A stretch of DNA of 64,000 nucleotides from Gammaproteobacteria bacterium. Lineage in GTDB: Bacteria > Pseudomonadota > Gammaproteobacteria > Pseudomonadales > UBA5518. How positions within the stretch are numbered: position 1 is the first letter of the stretch; each line of letters opens with the position of its first letter. This document shows positions 9,541 through 17,624 of the stretch, piece by piece. The notes below the pieces were generated by a model, which ran no database searches, had not been told where the DNA came from, and worked only from the letters and a program-made list of their open reading frames with translations. The stretch is taken from assembly GCA_016705365.1 (NCBI GenBank), contig JADIYI010000005.1, positions 124,001 through 188,000 of the forward strand, written 5' to 3'. The position numbers and the translations under genes were made by a program.

Positions 9541-10140
9541 ATGGCGCGAGCCGCTGCTTCCTGCCTGCCAGCATTGCTCGCGGCATGTTTGGTCGCGGGC
9601 TGTCAATCGGGGCACAGGTCGACGTCGCCGGTCAGCGTCGACGAACCACATTCCGGTGGCGCAAGGGTTGCCAAGCCATCTCCGGTTCCGCTTGCGGCGC
9701 CACCGCAGGGGCCATCGGCGCCGACACCGACCACGGCTCCCGAAGACTTCGGGCAACTGCTCAGAACTTCCTATGCCGCTTACCAGAGCGGCGATTACGA
9801 GAATGCAATGCTCGGTTACGAGCGGGTTGTCGGGCATGCGGAAGATCCCCGTGACCAGGTGCGCTCACTGATAAGCCTGGCGATGATCCGCCTGCTGCCC
9901 TCGTCGAAGATGAAGGATGCGCAAGCCGCGGCGATCATCATGGAGGAGCTCGAGCGCCGGGTGAAGCAGAACGATCTGCAATACGAGTTTTTCGGAGAGC
10001 TCGAATTGCTGGAGCTGATCCAGGGACGCGAAGGCGAGAATGCCCGGTTGCGTGCCGCCAATGCCCAATTGCGCAAATCCCTGGCCGACAAGGAAGAACT
10101 GGTGCGTCAGCTGCGCGCGCTCAGTGTCGATGGGGGTTGA
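9541..10140 (+). CDS. Lipoprotein with predicted TPR-like and coiled-coil parts
   Basis: A 199-residue protein with a lipoprotein signal peptide; the lipobox L-V-A-G-C places the lipidated cysteine at residue 21. A proline-rich linker (about 40-70) is followed by a helical region starting Y-x-x-Y-Q-S-G-D-Y-E-N-A (TPR-like) and by a C-terminal heptad-rich segment (about 160-195). The ATG at 9541 is favoured over the upstream in-frame codon at 9463 because AGGAG at 9526-9530 and the signal peptide both fit it. Its 3' end overlaps the convergent sensor kinase gene by 34 nt. The family was not identified; a role as an outer-membrane partner of the neighbouring kinase is only an inference from position. 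Confidence 0.75.
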   Translation: MARAAASCLPALLAACLVAGCQSGHRSTSPVSVDEPHSGGARVAKPSPVPLAAPPQGPSAPTPTTAPEDFGQLLRTSYAAYQSGDYENAMLGYERVVGHAEDPRDQVRSLISLAMIRLLPSSKMKDAQAAAIIMEELERRVKQNDLQYEFFGELELLELIQGREGENARLRAANAQLRKSLADKEELVRQLRALSVDGG

Positions 10141-12464
10141 TTCGCGGCGTCATCCGCCAGCTGCCCGGTTCGCGCCAGCACCGAGTCGATATCCGTTCCC
10201 TCGTGCAGGATCAACTGGTCGAGCTGCGCCCCGAGACGCTCGCGCGCATTGGCATGAAGGCCCGCTCCCTCGAGTACGAATACCGGTACCTTGCGCAGCG
10301 AGCGGTTGCGTCCGAGTTCCTCCGCCAGCGAAAACACATCCTCGCTGGGCAACCCCAGTGACAGCAGTATCAGGTCGGGCGGATTCTGCCTCGAGATGGC
10401 CAGCGCCTCGCCGGTGTGTTCGGTCGAGCTCACGTACCATCCCTGGTTGCACAGGCCGGCGATCAGCTTGTCGCGCGCATCGGAAGCGCTCTCGATCAGC
10501 AATACATGGCCCGCGCGGTCCCTGGGCGTCAGCCGTTCGAGGGTCTCTGCCAGACGGCGGCGGTTGACAGGCTTGTCGAGAAATTCCGCCGCACCGTGCT
10601 TCAGACCCTTGTCGCGGGCATCGAGCATGGACTGCAGGATCACCGGAATATCGCGCGTTTCGTCGTTGTCCTTGAGCACCGAAAGTACCGCCCAGCCATC
10701 CACCCCGGGCATCACCAGGTCGAGCACGATCAGGTCGGGGCGTTGCTCGCGCGCCAGCCGCAGGCCATCGTTGCCGTTGTCCGCCTCGAGCACGTGACAA
10801 CCTTCCTGGCGCAATACCCGCGCGGTGATATCGCGGGCATCGGCGTCATCATCGATAACCAGCACCGTGTGCGCCGCGGTGTGCCGGTTTTGCGCGGGTC
10901 CGGCATCCGCATTGGCGACGGGGTCTGCTTGCATATCGGCGGCTGCCGCAGCCGCATCGACCGGGAGCTCCACCACGAACGTACTGCCTTTGCCCGGCTC
11001 GCTGCCGGCACGGATGGTACCGCCCAGCAATGCGCAGAATTCATGACACAGCGACAGACCGAGGCCGGTACCGCCGTACTTCTTGGTGGTCGAGGAATCC
11101 GCCTGCACAAAGGGCTCGAATACCGCATCGAGCTGTTCCGCGGTCATGCCGATGCCGGTATCGCTCACCCGAAAGCGCAGCCAGGGCATGCCTGCCTGGT
11201 CGAAGCTCTCGAAATCGATGTCCACCATGCCGTTATCGGTGAATTTGCAGGCATTGCTCAGCAGGTTCGAGAAAATCTGCCGGAAACGCGTCTGATCGCT
11301 GACGATGCCGGCCGCGAGCGGTTCGCCCGTGATGCTGATGGTGTTGTTGTTGCGCCGGGCGAGCGATTGCATGGTGGTCGCGAGTTCGTGCAGCACATCC
11401 AGCGCATCGAAGGGTTCGCGATACAGCGTCATCTTTCCGGTCTCGATCTTCGCCAGGTCGAGCACGTTGTTGATCAGCGACAGGAGATGCTGGCCGGCGG
11501 TATGGATACGCTGCATGTCCGCCGCCAGTTCGTCCGCGGGCAGCTCGGGTTCTTCCGCTGCCATTTCCACCAGCATCTCGCTGTAGCCGATGATTGCGTT
11601 CAGCGGGGTGCGCAGTTCGTGACTCATATTGGCCAGGAAGCCGCTCTTGGCGGCGTTGGCACGATCAGCCTGTACCCGCGCTTCCTGTACTTCGGCAACC
11701 GCGGCCTGCAGCTTGGCCGCCATGTCGTTGAACGCCGTCGCCAGCTGGCCGAATTCATCGCTCGAGAGAATCGGTATGCGGTACTCGAGATCTCCGCCAC
11801 CGACCCGGACGGTGCCTTCGCGCAGACGCCGCAGCGATTCGTTGGTATGGCGGGTCAGCAGGAAGCCGAGCAGCGCGGTGAGCGCGATGGAGCTCAGGAA
11901 CACCGCCAGCGTGACACGCCCGGTAACCCGGCCGGTGCGTTCCACCAGCCCGCTCTGCGCCCGCGATACATCCACGACCGCCGTCTCGAAACGATTGAGC
12001 ACGGCCAGTGTCTGCCCGTGGAGGGTTTTCAGATCCTCGGCCGAGATCGTGCGCCGTGCCGGCCGGCGCAGATCCTGCAGGAACTGCTCCCAGTCGCGAA
12101 ACAGTACCGTGGACTGGGTCGCCAGTGCCTGGTAGGCGTCGCGTGAATTCTGGTTGGTGTTGCGCGCCATGCGCCCGATCAGCGCGCGCATCTCGGTGAT
12201 CTCGCGTGCTGCGCGCTCGGCTTCACCGGCGGAGATACCCTGGCCGGCTGAATCGCGCAACGTGGCCAATACCAGCAGTTGCTTGTGCAGGCTGTCGAGA
12301 TCCTGGCGCAGAGTCGCCGTGTTGACCTGTCCGCGCACCGCATCGCTGACCGCATCGAGCGACTCGCGGATGGTGTGATTGCCGATGGAGAAGGTCACCA
12401 CGTTCACCGCGAACAGGGCGAGAACGCCGAAGATCGCGAGGCTGAGCCGTTTGGCCAGTGTCAT
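10107..12464 (-). CDS. Hybrid sensor histidine kinase with HAMP and two receiver domains
   Basis: Inner-membrane hybrid kinase of 785 residues. Order: TM1 about 6-27, periplasmic helical sensor about 28-182, TM2 about 183-203, HAMP about 205-258, HisKA with phospho-accepting H282 in S-H-E-L-R-T-P-L-N, HATPase with D-T-G-I-G-M and G-G-T-G-L-G-L, then receiver 1 with phospho-acceptor D582 (V-L-D-L-V-M-P). A second receiver-like domain follows, in which the acceptor position is serine (S702 in L-L-S-L-G-L-P), so it is probably a pseudo-receiver. The ATG at 12464 overlaps the stop of the upstream CheY-like gene (ATGA), so translation is coupled. The gene is the last of a three-gene operon. The signal is unknown. 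Confidence 0.9.
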   Translation of the reverse strand: MTLAKRLSLAIFGVLALFAVNVVTFSIGNHTIRESLDAVSDAVRGQVNTATLRQDLDSLHKQLLVLATLRDSAGQGISAGEAERAAREITEMRALIGRMARNTNQNSRDAYQALATQSTVLFRDWEQFLQDLRRPARRTISAEDLKTLHGQTLAVLNRFETAVVDVSRAQSGLVERTGRVTGRVTLAVFLSSIALTALLGFLLTRHTNESLRRLREGTVRVGGGDLEYRIPILSSDEFGQLATAFNDMAAKLQAAVAEVQEARVQADRANAAKSGFLANMSHELRTPLNAIIGYSEMLVEMAAEEPELPADELAADMQRIHTAGQHLLSLINNVLDLAKIETGKMTLYREPFDALDVLHELATTMQSLARRNNNTISITGEPLAAGIVSDQTRFRQIFSNLLSNACKFTDNGMVDIDFESFDQAGMPWLRFRVSDTGIGMTAEQLDAVFEPFVQADSSTTKKYGGTGLGLSLCHEFCALLGGTIRAGSEPGKGSTFVVELPVDAAAAAADMQADPVANADAGPAQNRHTAAHTVLVIDDDADARDITARVLRQEGCHVLEADNGNDGLRLAREQRPDLIVLDLVMPGVDGWAVLSVLKDNDETRDIPVILQSMLDARDKGLKHGAAEFLDKPVNRRRLAETLERLTPRDRAGHVLLIESASDARDKLIAGLCNQGWYVSSTEHTGEALAISRQNPPDLILLSLGLPSEDVFSLAEELGRNRSLRKVPVFVLEGAGLHANARERLGAQLDQLILHEGTDIDSVLARTGQLADDAANQPPSTLSARS

Positions 12465-12844
12465 GGGCGTGGCCCCGGTCCGCGCTCGAGCAACGCGGCG
12501 ATTTTTGCCAGCAGGCGGGTGAAATCGAGCGGCTTGGTTTCGTAGTCGTCGCAACCCGCGCGCACTGCGCGCTCGCGATCGTCGGACATGGCATGCGCGG
12601 TGAGGGCAATGATCGGCAGGTGTGCGCCGCGCGGATCGTCCCTGATCTCGCGAGCCGCGCTCCAGCCATCCTTCAATGGCAGGTTCATGTCCATCAGCAC
12701 GATGTCCGGCAACTCGCCGAGGGCGGTGCTGACAGCCTGTTCGCCGTCAATGGCCAGCAGTACCTCGAAGCCCTTGCGCATCAGGCGCCGCGACAGCATG
12801 TCGCGGTTCATCTCGTTGTCTTCAACCAGCAGGATGCGCTTCAT
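12461..12844 (-). CDS. CheY-like single-domain response regulator
   Basis: A stand-alone receiver of 127 residues: acidic pocket V-E-D-N near residues 7-10, phospho-acceptor D52 in V-L-M-D-M-N-L-P, the conserved T in L-T-A-H-A-M near 83 and K in E-T-K-P-L near 103. It has no output domain, so it likely acts as a phosphorelay shuttle or by protein contact. Both ends overlap neighbours by four nucleotides (12841-12844 with the cyclase gene, 12461-12464 with the kinase gene), so the three products are made together. It resembles the DivK/PleD-operon type of stand-alone receiver. Confidence 0.9.
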   Translation of the reverse strand: MKRILLVEDNEMNRDMLSRRLMRKGFEVLLAIDGEQAVSTALGELPDIVLMDMNLPLKDGWSAAREIRDDPRGAHLPIIALTAHAMSDDRERAVRAGCDDYETKPLDFTRLLAKIAALLERGPGPRP

Positions 12845-14349
12845 GACGCGACTCCCGCACCGGTCTCGGCGCGCACTCCGGTGATCGAGTAGACGGTCAC
12901 TTCCGCGGCCATGCCCTTGGGTTGGGCGGTAAAACGGCGTCCCGTTTCCACCGCGCCGCCAACCTCCCCGATGGTGCTGGCCGATGCGAGTATCTCGCCG
13001 CCGGCCGTATAGGATTCGATGCGCGCGGTGAGATTGACGGTGTGCCCGACCACTCCATATTTGCTGCGCCGCTCGGAACCGATATTGCCGGCCACCACCT
13101 CACCGCTGTTCAGCCCGATGCCGATGCTGATCGGCGGCAAACCCAGTTCATGGTTGCGCCGGTTGATCCCCTCGACTGCCTCCTGCATGCGCAACGCGCA
13201 GACGATGGCCCGCAGTGCGTCATCCTCGCGGGTGACCGGGGCGCCGAAAATGGCAAGGATGCCATCGCCGATGAACTCGTCCACGGTGCCGTGATGTTCC
13301 ATGATGATCTCCGACATCACGCCCAGGTAGTTGTTGAGCAGTTGCACCACCTGCCCGGGTTCGTGGCGCTCGCAGATCAGGCTGAAATTGCGGATATCGG
13401 CCATCAATATCGTGACCCGGCAACTGCTGCCGCCGAGATTCAGTCCCTGCGGGGTCTCGAGCAGCGCATCGACGATCTCGTCGGAGAGATAACGGCCGAA
13501 GGTGTTGCGGATGAAGCGCTCGTTGCGTTCCAGTTCGCGCCGGTACGCCTCTTCGCGATCATGCCAGCGTTTGCGCTGCAGCCCGGCATTCAGGCGCGCC
13601 TGCAGCAGTGTCGGGTTGAAGGGCTTGTTGAGATAGTCCTCGGCACCGGCCTCGATGCAGCGGATGACACCGCCGGTCTCGCTGAAACCGGAGACGATGA
13701 TCACCGGTACCGCGCGCAGGCGCGGATCCGCCTTGATTTGCTGCAGTACTTCCAGGCCACTCATCCCGGGCATGATCAGGTCGAGAAACACCAGGTCAAC
13801 CGTGGTGTCCTCGAGGATTGCCATGGCCTCCGGGCCCGAGGCGGCCGTCAGCACGCGATGCCCCTGGCGCAGCAGGTAGCGGGTCAGCAACTCGCGGCTT
13901 TGTTCGCTGTCGTCGATGACCAGCAGCCGGCCGCCCGGCGTGCCCGCTTGCTGTTCGGACCCGGTGAGCGGGTGCTGCGTCGCCCCGGGTCCGGCGCGCG
14001 GTTCCCCGGCGAGCACCTCGCCCACCGTGTTGCGCAGATCCTCGAGCGCGCGCGCGAGATCGGGGTGCAACTCGGCGGCGTGATCCTCGACCAGGAGTTC
14101 CACGTAGCCGCTGATCGCCCCCAGATGGTTGCGCAGGTCGTGCAGCAGTCGCTGGTGGTCGGGCTTGTCTTGTTGCGGCGCGAGACTGTCGGCGGCGCGC
14201 GCGGCCGCAAGGCTGCATTTCTCGAGGTCGGGCAGCAGGGCGGGTGCGTGCAGGTCTTCGGCCAGGGAAATCGCGTAGGCGACCTGCCGCTCGATCGAGC
14301 CGATGGCGGACAGCAGCGAGACGGGATCGGCGGTTTCGGTGGCGGACAT
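12841..14349 (-). CDS. Response regulator with class III nucleotide cyclase output and an N-terminal DHp-like segment
   Basis: A 502-residue soluble protein. An N-terminal helical region has a histidine-kinase-like dimerisation motif, L-L-H-D-L-R-N-H-L-G (H70). A receiver follows at about 141-255 with acceptor D190, then a linker coiled coil, then a class III cyclase domain (about 305-490). The two metal-binding aspartates are present (D318 in M-A-D-I-R-N-F and D362 in I-G-D-G-I-L-A). The base-selecting positions read E358 and G432 rather than the Lys/Asp of typical adenylate cyclases, so cGMP or relaxed specificity is possible. It starts at ATG 14349 and is divergent from the Crp-like gene, 223 nt apart. 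It heads the operon with the CheY-like protein and the hybrid kinase. Confidence 0.88.
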   Translation of the reverse strand: MSATETADPVSLLSAIGSIERQVAYAISLAEDLHAPALLPDLEKCSLAAARAADSLAPQQDKPDHQRLLHDLRNHLGAISGYVELLVEDHAAELHPDLARALEDLRNTVGEVLAGEPRAGPGATQHPLTGSEQQAGTPGGRLLVIDDSEQSRELLTRYLLRQGHRVLTAASGPEAMAILEDTTVDLVFLDLIMPGMSGLEVLQQIKADPRLRAVPVIIVSGFSETGGVIRCIEAGAEDYLNKPFNPTLLQARLNAGLQRKRWHDREEAYRRELERNERFIRNTFGRYLSDEIVDALLETPQGLNLGGSSCRVTILMADIRNFSLICERHEPGQVVQLLNNYLGVMSEIIMEHHGTVDEFIGDGILAIFGAPVTREDDALRAIVCALRMQEAVEGINRRNHELGLPPISIGIGLNSGEVVAGNIGSERRSKYGVVGHTVNLTARIESYTAGGEILASASTIGEVGGAVETGRRFTAQPKGMAAEVTVYSITGVRAETGAGVAS

Positions 14350-14507
14350 GTGCGGCCTTCGGCTGACGAAGTCTCTTTTATACCCGCATTGGGTGTGCGC
14401 AGGAAACCCTGCCCCGGGGCCTCATAGGGTAACCACGAGCCGATGGAGAACATGCCAGGACGGGGTCAGGGGCGATGCGATGATGGTGCTTTGGCCGGGG
14501 AACCTTG

Positions 14508-14516
14508 TGCTATAGT
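14508..14516 (+). promoter_or_regulatory. Candidate extended -10 promoter of the Crp/Fnr gene
   Basis: TGC followed by TATAGT (five of six matches to TATAAT) with the extended TGn motif, about 57 nt upstream of the start at 14573. No convincing -35 is seen, as is common for extended -10 promoters. Confidence 0.4.
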
Positions 14517-14572
14517 TCCCCGGAGTTGTCGGAGTGACGAAAATCTGCGCGTGACCGGGAGGTCGGAACCGC

Positions 14573-15223
14573 ATGTCGATGCTACCAAAGGTGGAGTTGT
14601 TTGCGGGCCTGTCGGAGGACGAACAGGCCGCGCTCGAGGGTTCCTGCGTTACCCGAAACTATCCGCGAAATACCGTGGTGATCAACGAAAACGATTTCGC
14701 GGATTCGCTGTACGTGATCGAAAGTGGACGGGTGAAGGTCTATTGCAGCGACAAGAACGGCAAGGAATACATCATGAACACCCTTGGGCCGGGTGACTAC
14801 TTCGGCGAGCTGGCCCTGCTCGACGATGACCGGCGCTCGGCCTCGGTGCGCACGCTCGAGAAATCGACCTTCACGATCATGTTCAAGGACGAGTTCCACG
14901 CAACCATGGGGCGGCACCCGAATATCGCCCAGACGCTGATGCGCAATCTCACCCGACGGGTGCGCAAGCTCACCGAAAACGTCAAGAGCCTGGCACTGCA
15001 GGATGTCTACGGACGGGTCACCAAGGTGCTGATGACGCTCGCGGAACCGCGCGGCGACAAGCTCTATATCGAGGAGCGTCTCACCCAGCAGGACATTGCC
15101 GACCGGGTCGGTGCGTCACGCGAAATGGTGGCGCGGATCCTCAAGGACCTGGCCATCGGCGAGTACATCAGTTTCGAAGGCAAGAACATCATCATCAACG
15201 GCAAGCTGCCCACCAGCTACTGA
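14573..15223 (+). CDS. Crp/Fnr-family transcriptional regulator
   Basis: A 216-residue DNA-binding protein. A cyclic-nucleotide-binding beta-barrel occupies about 1-120 with the phosphate-binding cassette G-E-L-A-L-L-D and R-R-S-A-S-V (the Arg-Ser pair that contacts the cyclic phosphate in CRP). A dimerisation helix follows at about 120-145. The C-terminal winged helix has its recognition region in L-T-Q-Q-D-I-A-D-R-V-G-A-S-R-E-M-V. No N-terminal cysteines for an Fnr iron-sulfur cluster are present, so ligand control by cAMP or cGMP is more likely. It is divergent from the cyclase operon, which suggests that the two belong to one signalling circuit. Identity as the global Crp cannot be proven here. 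Confidence 0.85.
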   Translation: MSMLPKVELFAGLSEDEQAALEGSCVTRNYPRNTVVINENDFADSLYVIESGRVKVYCSDKNGKEYIMNTLGPGDYFGELALLDDDRRSASVRTLEKSTFTIMFKDEFHATMGRHPNIAQTLMRNLTRRVRKLTENVKSLALQDVYGRVTKVLMTLAEPRGDKLYIEERLTQQDIADRVGASREMVARILKDLAIGEYISFEGKNIIINGKLPTSY

Positions 15224-15335
15224 GCCGTTCGCGTAACTATTCACGAGCCTGGCGGCCTTTTCAGGCGTGGGCGCGATGTTATAGTCCGGTCATCGATGCA
15301 TTCAGCCCCACGGGCCACTGTACATCACGATAGCC

Positions 15336-15479
15336 ATGACCGGACGCAAGACAGAACATACCTGGTGGCAGGAGATCACCCGCAGCGATCGCTTCAACGG
15401 CGTCGAGTGGCTGTTGCTGGGCGTATCGGCATTTGCCCTTGCCGGTGCGCTGATGGTGCTGACGCAGGTGCTGGTCTGA
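15336..15479 (+). CDS. Small single-span membrane protein (47 aa)
   Basis: A 47-residue ORF with a charged, tryptophan-containing N-terminus (M-T-G-R-K-T-E-H-T-W-W) and one hydrophobic segment at about residues 22-44. It fills the space between the Crp-like gene and rdgC and ends 8 nt before the rdgC stop, in convergent orientation. A TTATAGT element at 15279-15285 could be its -10. The Shine-Dalgarno is weak. The family was not recognised; coding is supported only by the membrane-protein-like composition and the fit into the gap. Confidence 0.45.
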   Translation: MTGRKTEHTWWQEITRSDRFNGVEWLLLGVSAFALAGALMVLTQVLV

Positions 15480-15487
15480 GCTTGGGC

Positions 15488-16393
15488 TCAGCTCTCGGCA
15501 CTGCCGAAAACGTCCAGAAGGTCCTCGCACAGACGATCGAGTTCCAGTGACATCAGGGCGAAATCCGCATCGAAGCGTGCGGCTGCGTCCAGTTCCTCGT
15601 CGTTGCCGCTCTCGCGTTGCACGATTTCCGCGAACTTCAACCCCTTCAGCGCCAGGTCCTCGGCGAGCACGAAGTTGAGCCGGTCGTTCCAGCACAGGCC
15701 CAGCCCGTTGACCTGCTTGCCGGCCTCGAGATGGCCGCGGACCTCCTGGGTGGCCAGCTCCTGCTGGCGGCAGCGCACCACATTGGCCTGGTGCAGGGTG
15801 TCGCGCATATCGACGTGCTGGCCGAGGCGAAATGGCCGTGGCAGCCTTCCTCCGGCCAGCCAGCGGGTCATCAACTCGGTCGGGTTGTGCTTGGGTACCA
15901 GGGGCTTGATCGGCAAGCGCCCGATGCTGTCGCGCAGCAGGTTGAGCAGATCCTCGGCCTTGGCCGGCGTGGCGGCATCCACCAGCAACAGCTCGCGTCG
16001 CGCGGCCAGGAACGCACCGGTCTGGTAAGAGCGGGTCAGCGCCCGTGGCAGCAGGGTCTGGATCACATCGTCCTTCAGGTCGGCACGTTCGCGGCGTCCG
16101 AGCTTGCGCGCTTCCCGGGTTTCCAGATCGAGGATTTTCTCGTCCAGCACCTCGCGTATCGCCGCGGGCGGCAGCAGCCGTTGCTGGGTACGGGCGCACA
16201 GCAGGTGAAAATCGCCGATCGTGTGCACCAGCTGCGCGGTGTTGGGCCCCATCGGCGGCACCCAGCCCATGCGCGAGGATTCCATCCCGGAGCAGGGCCG
16301 AAACGCCGATTCGAGCAATTTTTCGCCGAGTTCCCCGATCGGGCAGGGCAATGCTTCGCTGAGACGGTAGATACGCAGGTTCTTGAACCACAT
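15488..16393 (-). CDS. rdgC: Recombination-associated protein RdgC
   Basis: Nucleoid-associated, ring-forming DNA-binding protein that limits RecA filament formation. The 301-residue product matches the family length and has its hallmark N-terminus M-W-F-K-N-L-R-I-Y-R-L and the early block M-G-W-V-P-P, followed by the acidic C-terminal region F-D-A-D-F-A-L-M-S-L-E-L. It is divergent from exbB, with about 124 nt between them for two promoters. Confidence 0.95.
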   Translation of the reverse strand: MWFKNLRIYRLSEALPCPIGELGEKLLESAFRPCSGMESSRMGWVPPMGPNTAQLVHTIGDFHLLCARTQQRLLPPAAIREVLDEKILDLETREARKLGRRERADLKDDVIQTLLPRALTRSYQTGAFLAARRELLLVDAATPAKAEDLLNLLRDSIGRLPIKPLVPKHNPTELMTRWLAGGRLPRPFRLGQHVDMRDTLHQANVVRCRQQELATQEVRGHLEAGKQVNGLGLCWNDRLNFVLAEDLALKGLKFAEIVQRESGNDEELDAAARFDADFALMSLELDRLCEDLLDVFGSAES

Positions 16394-16460
16394 GGTCGGG
16401 GCCGGGCTGTTGCGAGGGCTGCGGATTATGGACGAACGTGCTGCCGATGACCACGCGCAA

Positions 16461-16490
16461 TTGGTACCCCGATGAAGCCTCCACTACAAT
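16461..16490 (+). promoter_or_regulatory. Candidate sigma70 promoter of exbB
   Basis: TTGGTA at 16461-16466 and TACAAT at 16485-16490, spacing 18 nt; four and five matches to consensus. It lies 28 nt upstream of the exbB start. Confidence 0.45.
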
Positions 16491-16517
16491 GCCCGGGTCC
16501 CGGAACCAGAAGAGTGC

Positions 16518-17159
16518 ATGCCTGTGTGGGAGCTGATCAAATCCGGTGGCTGGCTGATGCTGCCGATCATTGCCTGCTCGATAGGCGCGGTTGCCATCGC
16601 CATCGAGCGCTGGTGGACACTGGATTACCACAAGGTGGTGCCGCGCAACACGCTGGCCGAATTGTGGGACTGGATCCGCAAGAACGAACTCAGCGCCGAG
16701 CGGCTGCGCGGTCTCAAGCTTTCCTCGCCGCTCGGGCGCATTCTGGCCGCAGGCATCAGCAACTCGCACCATGGGCGCGAGGTAATGAAAGAGAGCATCC
16801 AGGAAGCCGCCAGCCACGTGATCCATGATCTCGAGCGTTATCTCAACACGCTCGGCACCATTGCCGCGATCACCCCGCTGCTCGGTTTGCTCGGCACCGT
16901 GGTTGGCATGATCCAGGTGTTTTCCGACGTGATGCTGCACGGCACCGGCAATGCCGAGCTGCTGGCCGGGGGGATCTCCAAGGCGCTGATCACCACCGCG
17001 GCCGGGCTGAGCGTGGCGATCCCCTCGCTGATCGTGCACCGTCATTTCCTGCGCCGTGTCGATACCATCGTGGTGGGGCTGGAGCAGGAGTCGATCAAAC
17101 TGGTCGATGCGATGCACGGCGGTCGCCCGGTGGATGTGAAAGAGAGCCGCGCCAGGTGA
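16518..17159 (+). CDS. exbB: ExbB/TolQ/MotA-family proton channel protein
   Basis: Inner-membrane proton-channel subunit that, with ExbD, energises TonB-dependent transport. The 213-residue product has three hydrophobic segments (about 10-30, 110-135, 155-180). The second and third include the family signature L-G-L-L-G-T-V-x-G-M and G-I-S-K-A-L-I-T-T-A-A-G-L. It overlaps the exbD start by four nucleotides (GTGA at 17156). The arrangement exbB-exbD-kdsB-murB matches the LPS/peptidoglycan cluster of pseudomonads, where lpxK normally lies between exbD and kdsB. Confidence 0.9.
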   Translation: MPVWELIKSGGWLMLPIIACSIGAVAIAIERWWTLDYHKVVPRNTLAELWDWIRKNELSAERLRGLKLSSPLGRILAAGISNSHHGREVMKESIQEAASHVIHDLERYLNTLGTIAAITPLLGLLGTVVGMIQVFSDVMLHGTGNAELLAGGISKALITTAAGLSVAIPSLIVHRHFLRRVDTIVVGLEQESIKLVDAMHGGRPVDVKESRAR

Positions 17160-17578
17160 AGTTCCAGCGCAAGCAGCGCGTGGAGAGCGGCATCGATGTG
17201 ACGCCGCTGATCGATGTCGTGTTCCTGATGCTGATTTTCTTCATGGTCTCGACCACGTTCACGCGCGAAGCGCATCTGCAACTGACGCTTCCCGAGGCCG
17301 ATGCGACCCCTTCGGTGGACGAAGGCGAGCGCCTGGAGATCATCGTCAGCGCGACCGGTACCTACGCCCTGAACGGCAAGGTGCTGGTCAACACCCAGAT
17401 CGAGACGGTGATGGCGGCGCTGCGCGATCAGTCGGGCGGCGATACCGCACAACCGCTGGTGATCACCGCCGATGCCAAGGCGACGCACGAGCTGGTGGTG
17501 CGGGTGATGGACGCGGCGGGGAGACTCGGCTTCGTGAACCTGAGCATCACCACGCGCCTGCCTGACGAGGGCGGTTGA
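17156..17578 (+). CDS. exbD: ExbD/TolR-family protein
   Basis: Partner of ExbB, 140 residues, with a single N-terminal membrane segment and a periplasmic domain. The segment carries the proton-relay aspartate in the motif I-D-V-T-P-L-I-D-V-V-F-L-M-L (the second Asp, near residue 20, is the functional one in the family). The GTG start overlaps the exbB stop. It is likely translated together with exbB. TonB itself is not in the window. Confidence 0.9.
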   Translation: MKFQRKQRVESGIDVTPLIDVVFLMLIFFMVSTTFTREAHLQLTLPEADATPSVDEGERLEIIVSATGTYALNGKVLVNTQIETVMAALRDQSGGDTAQPLVITADAKATHELVVRVMDAAGRLGFVNLSITTRLPDEGG

Positions 17579-17624
17579 GGCGCGGCCCCGGCTCCATCGA
17601 CCACCACCCTGCGAGGACCGACCA

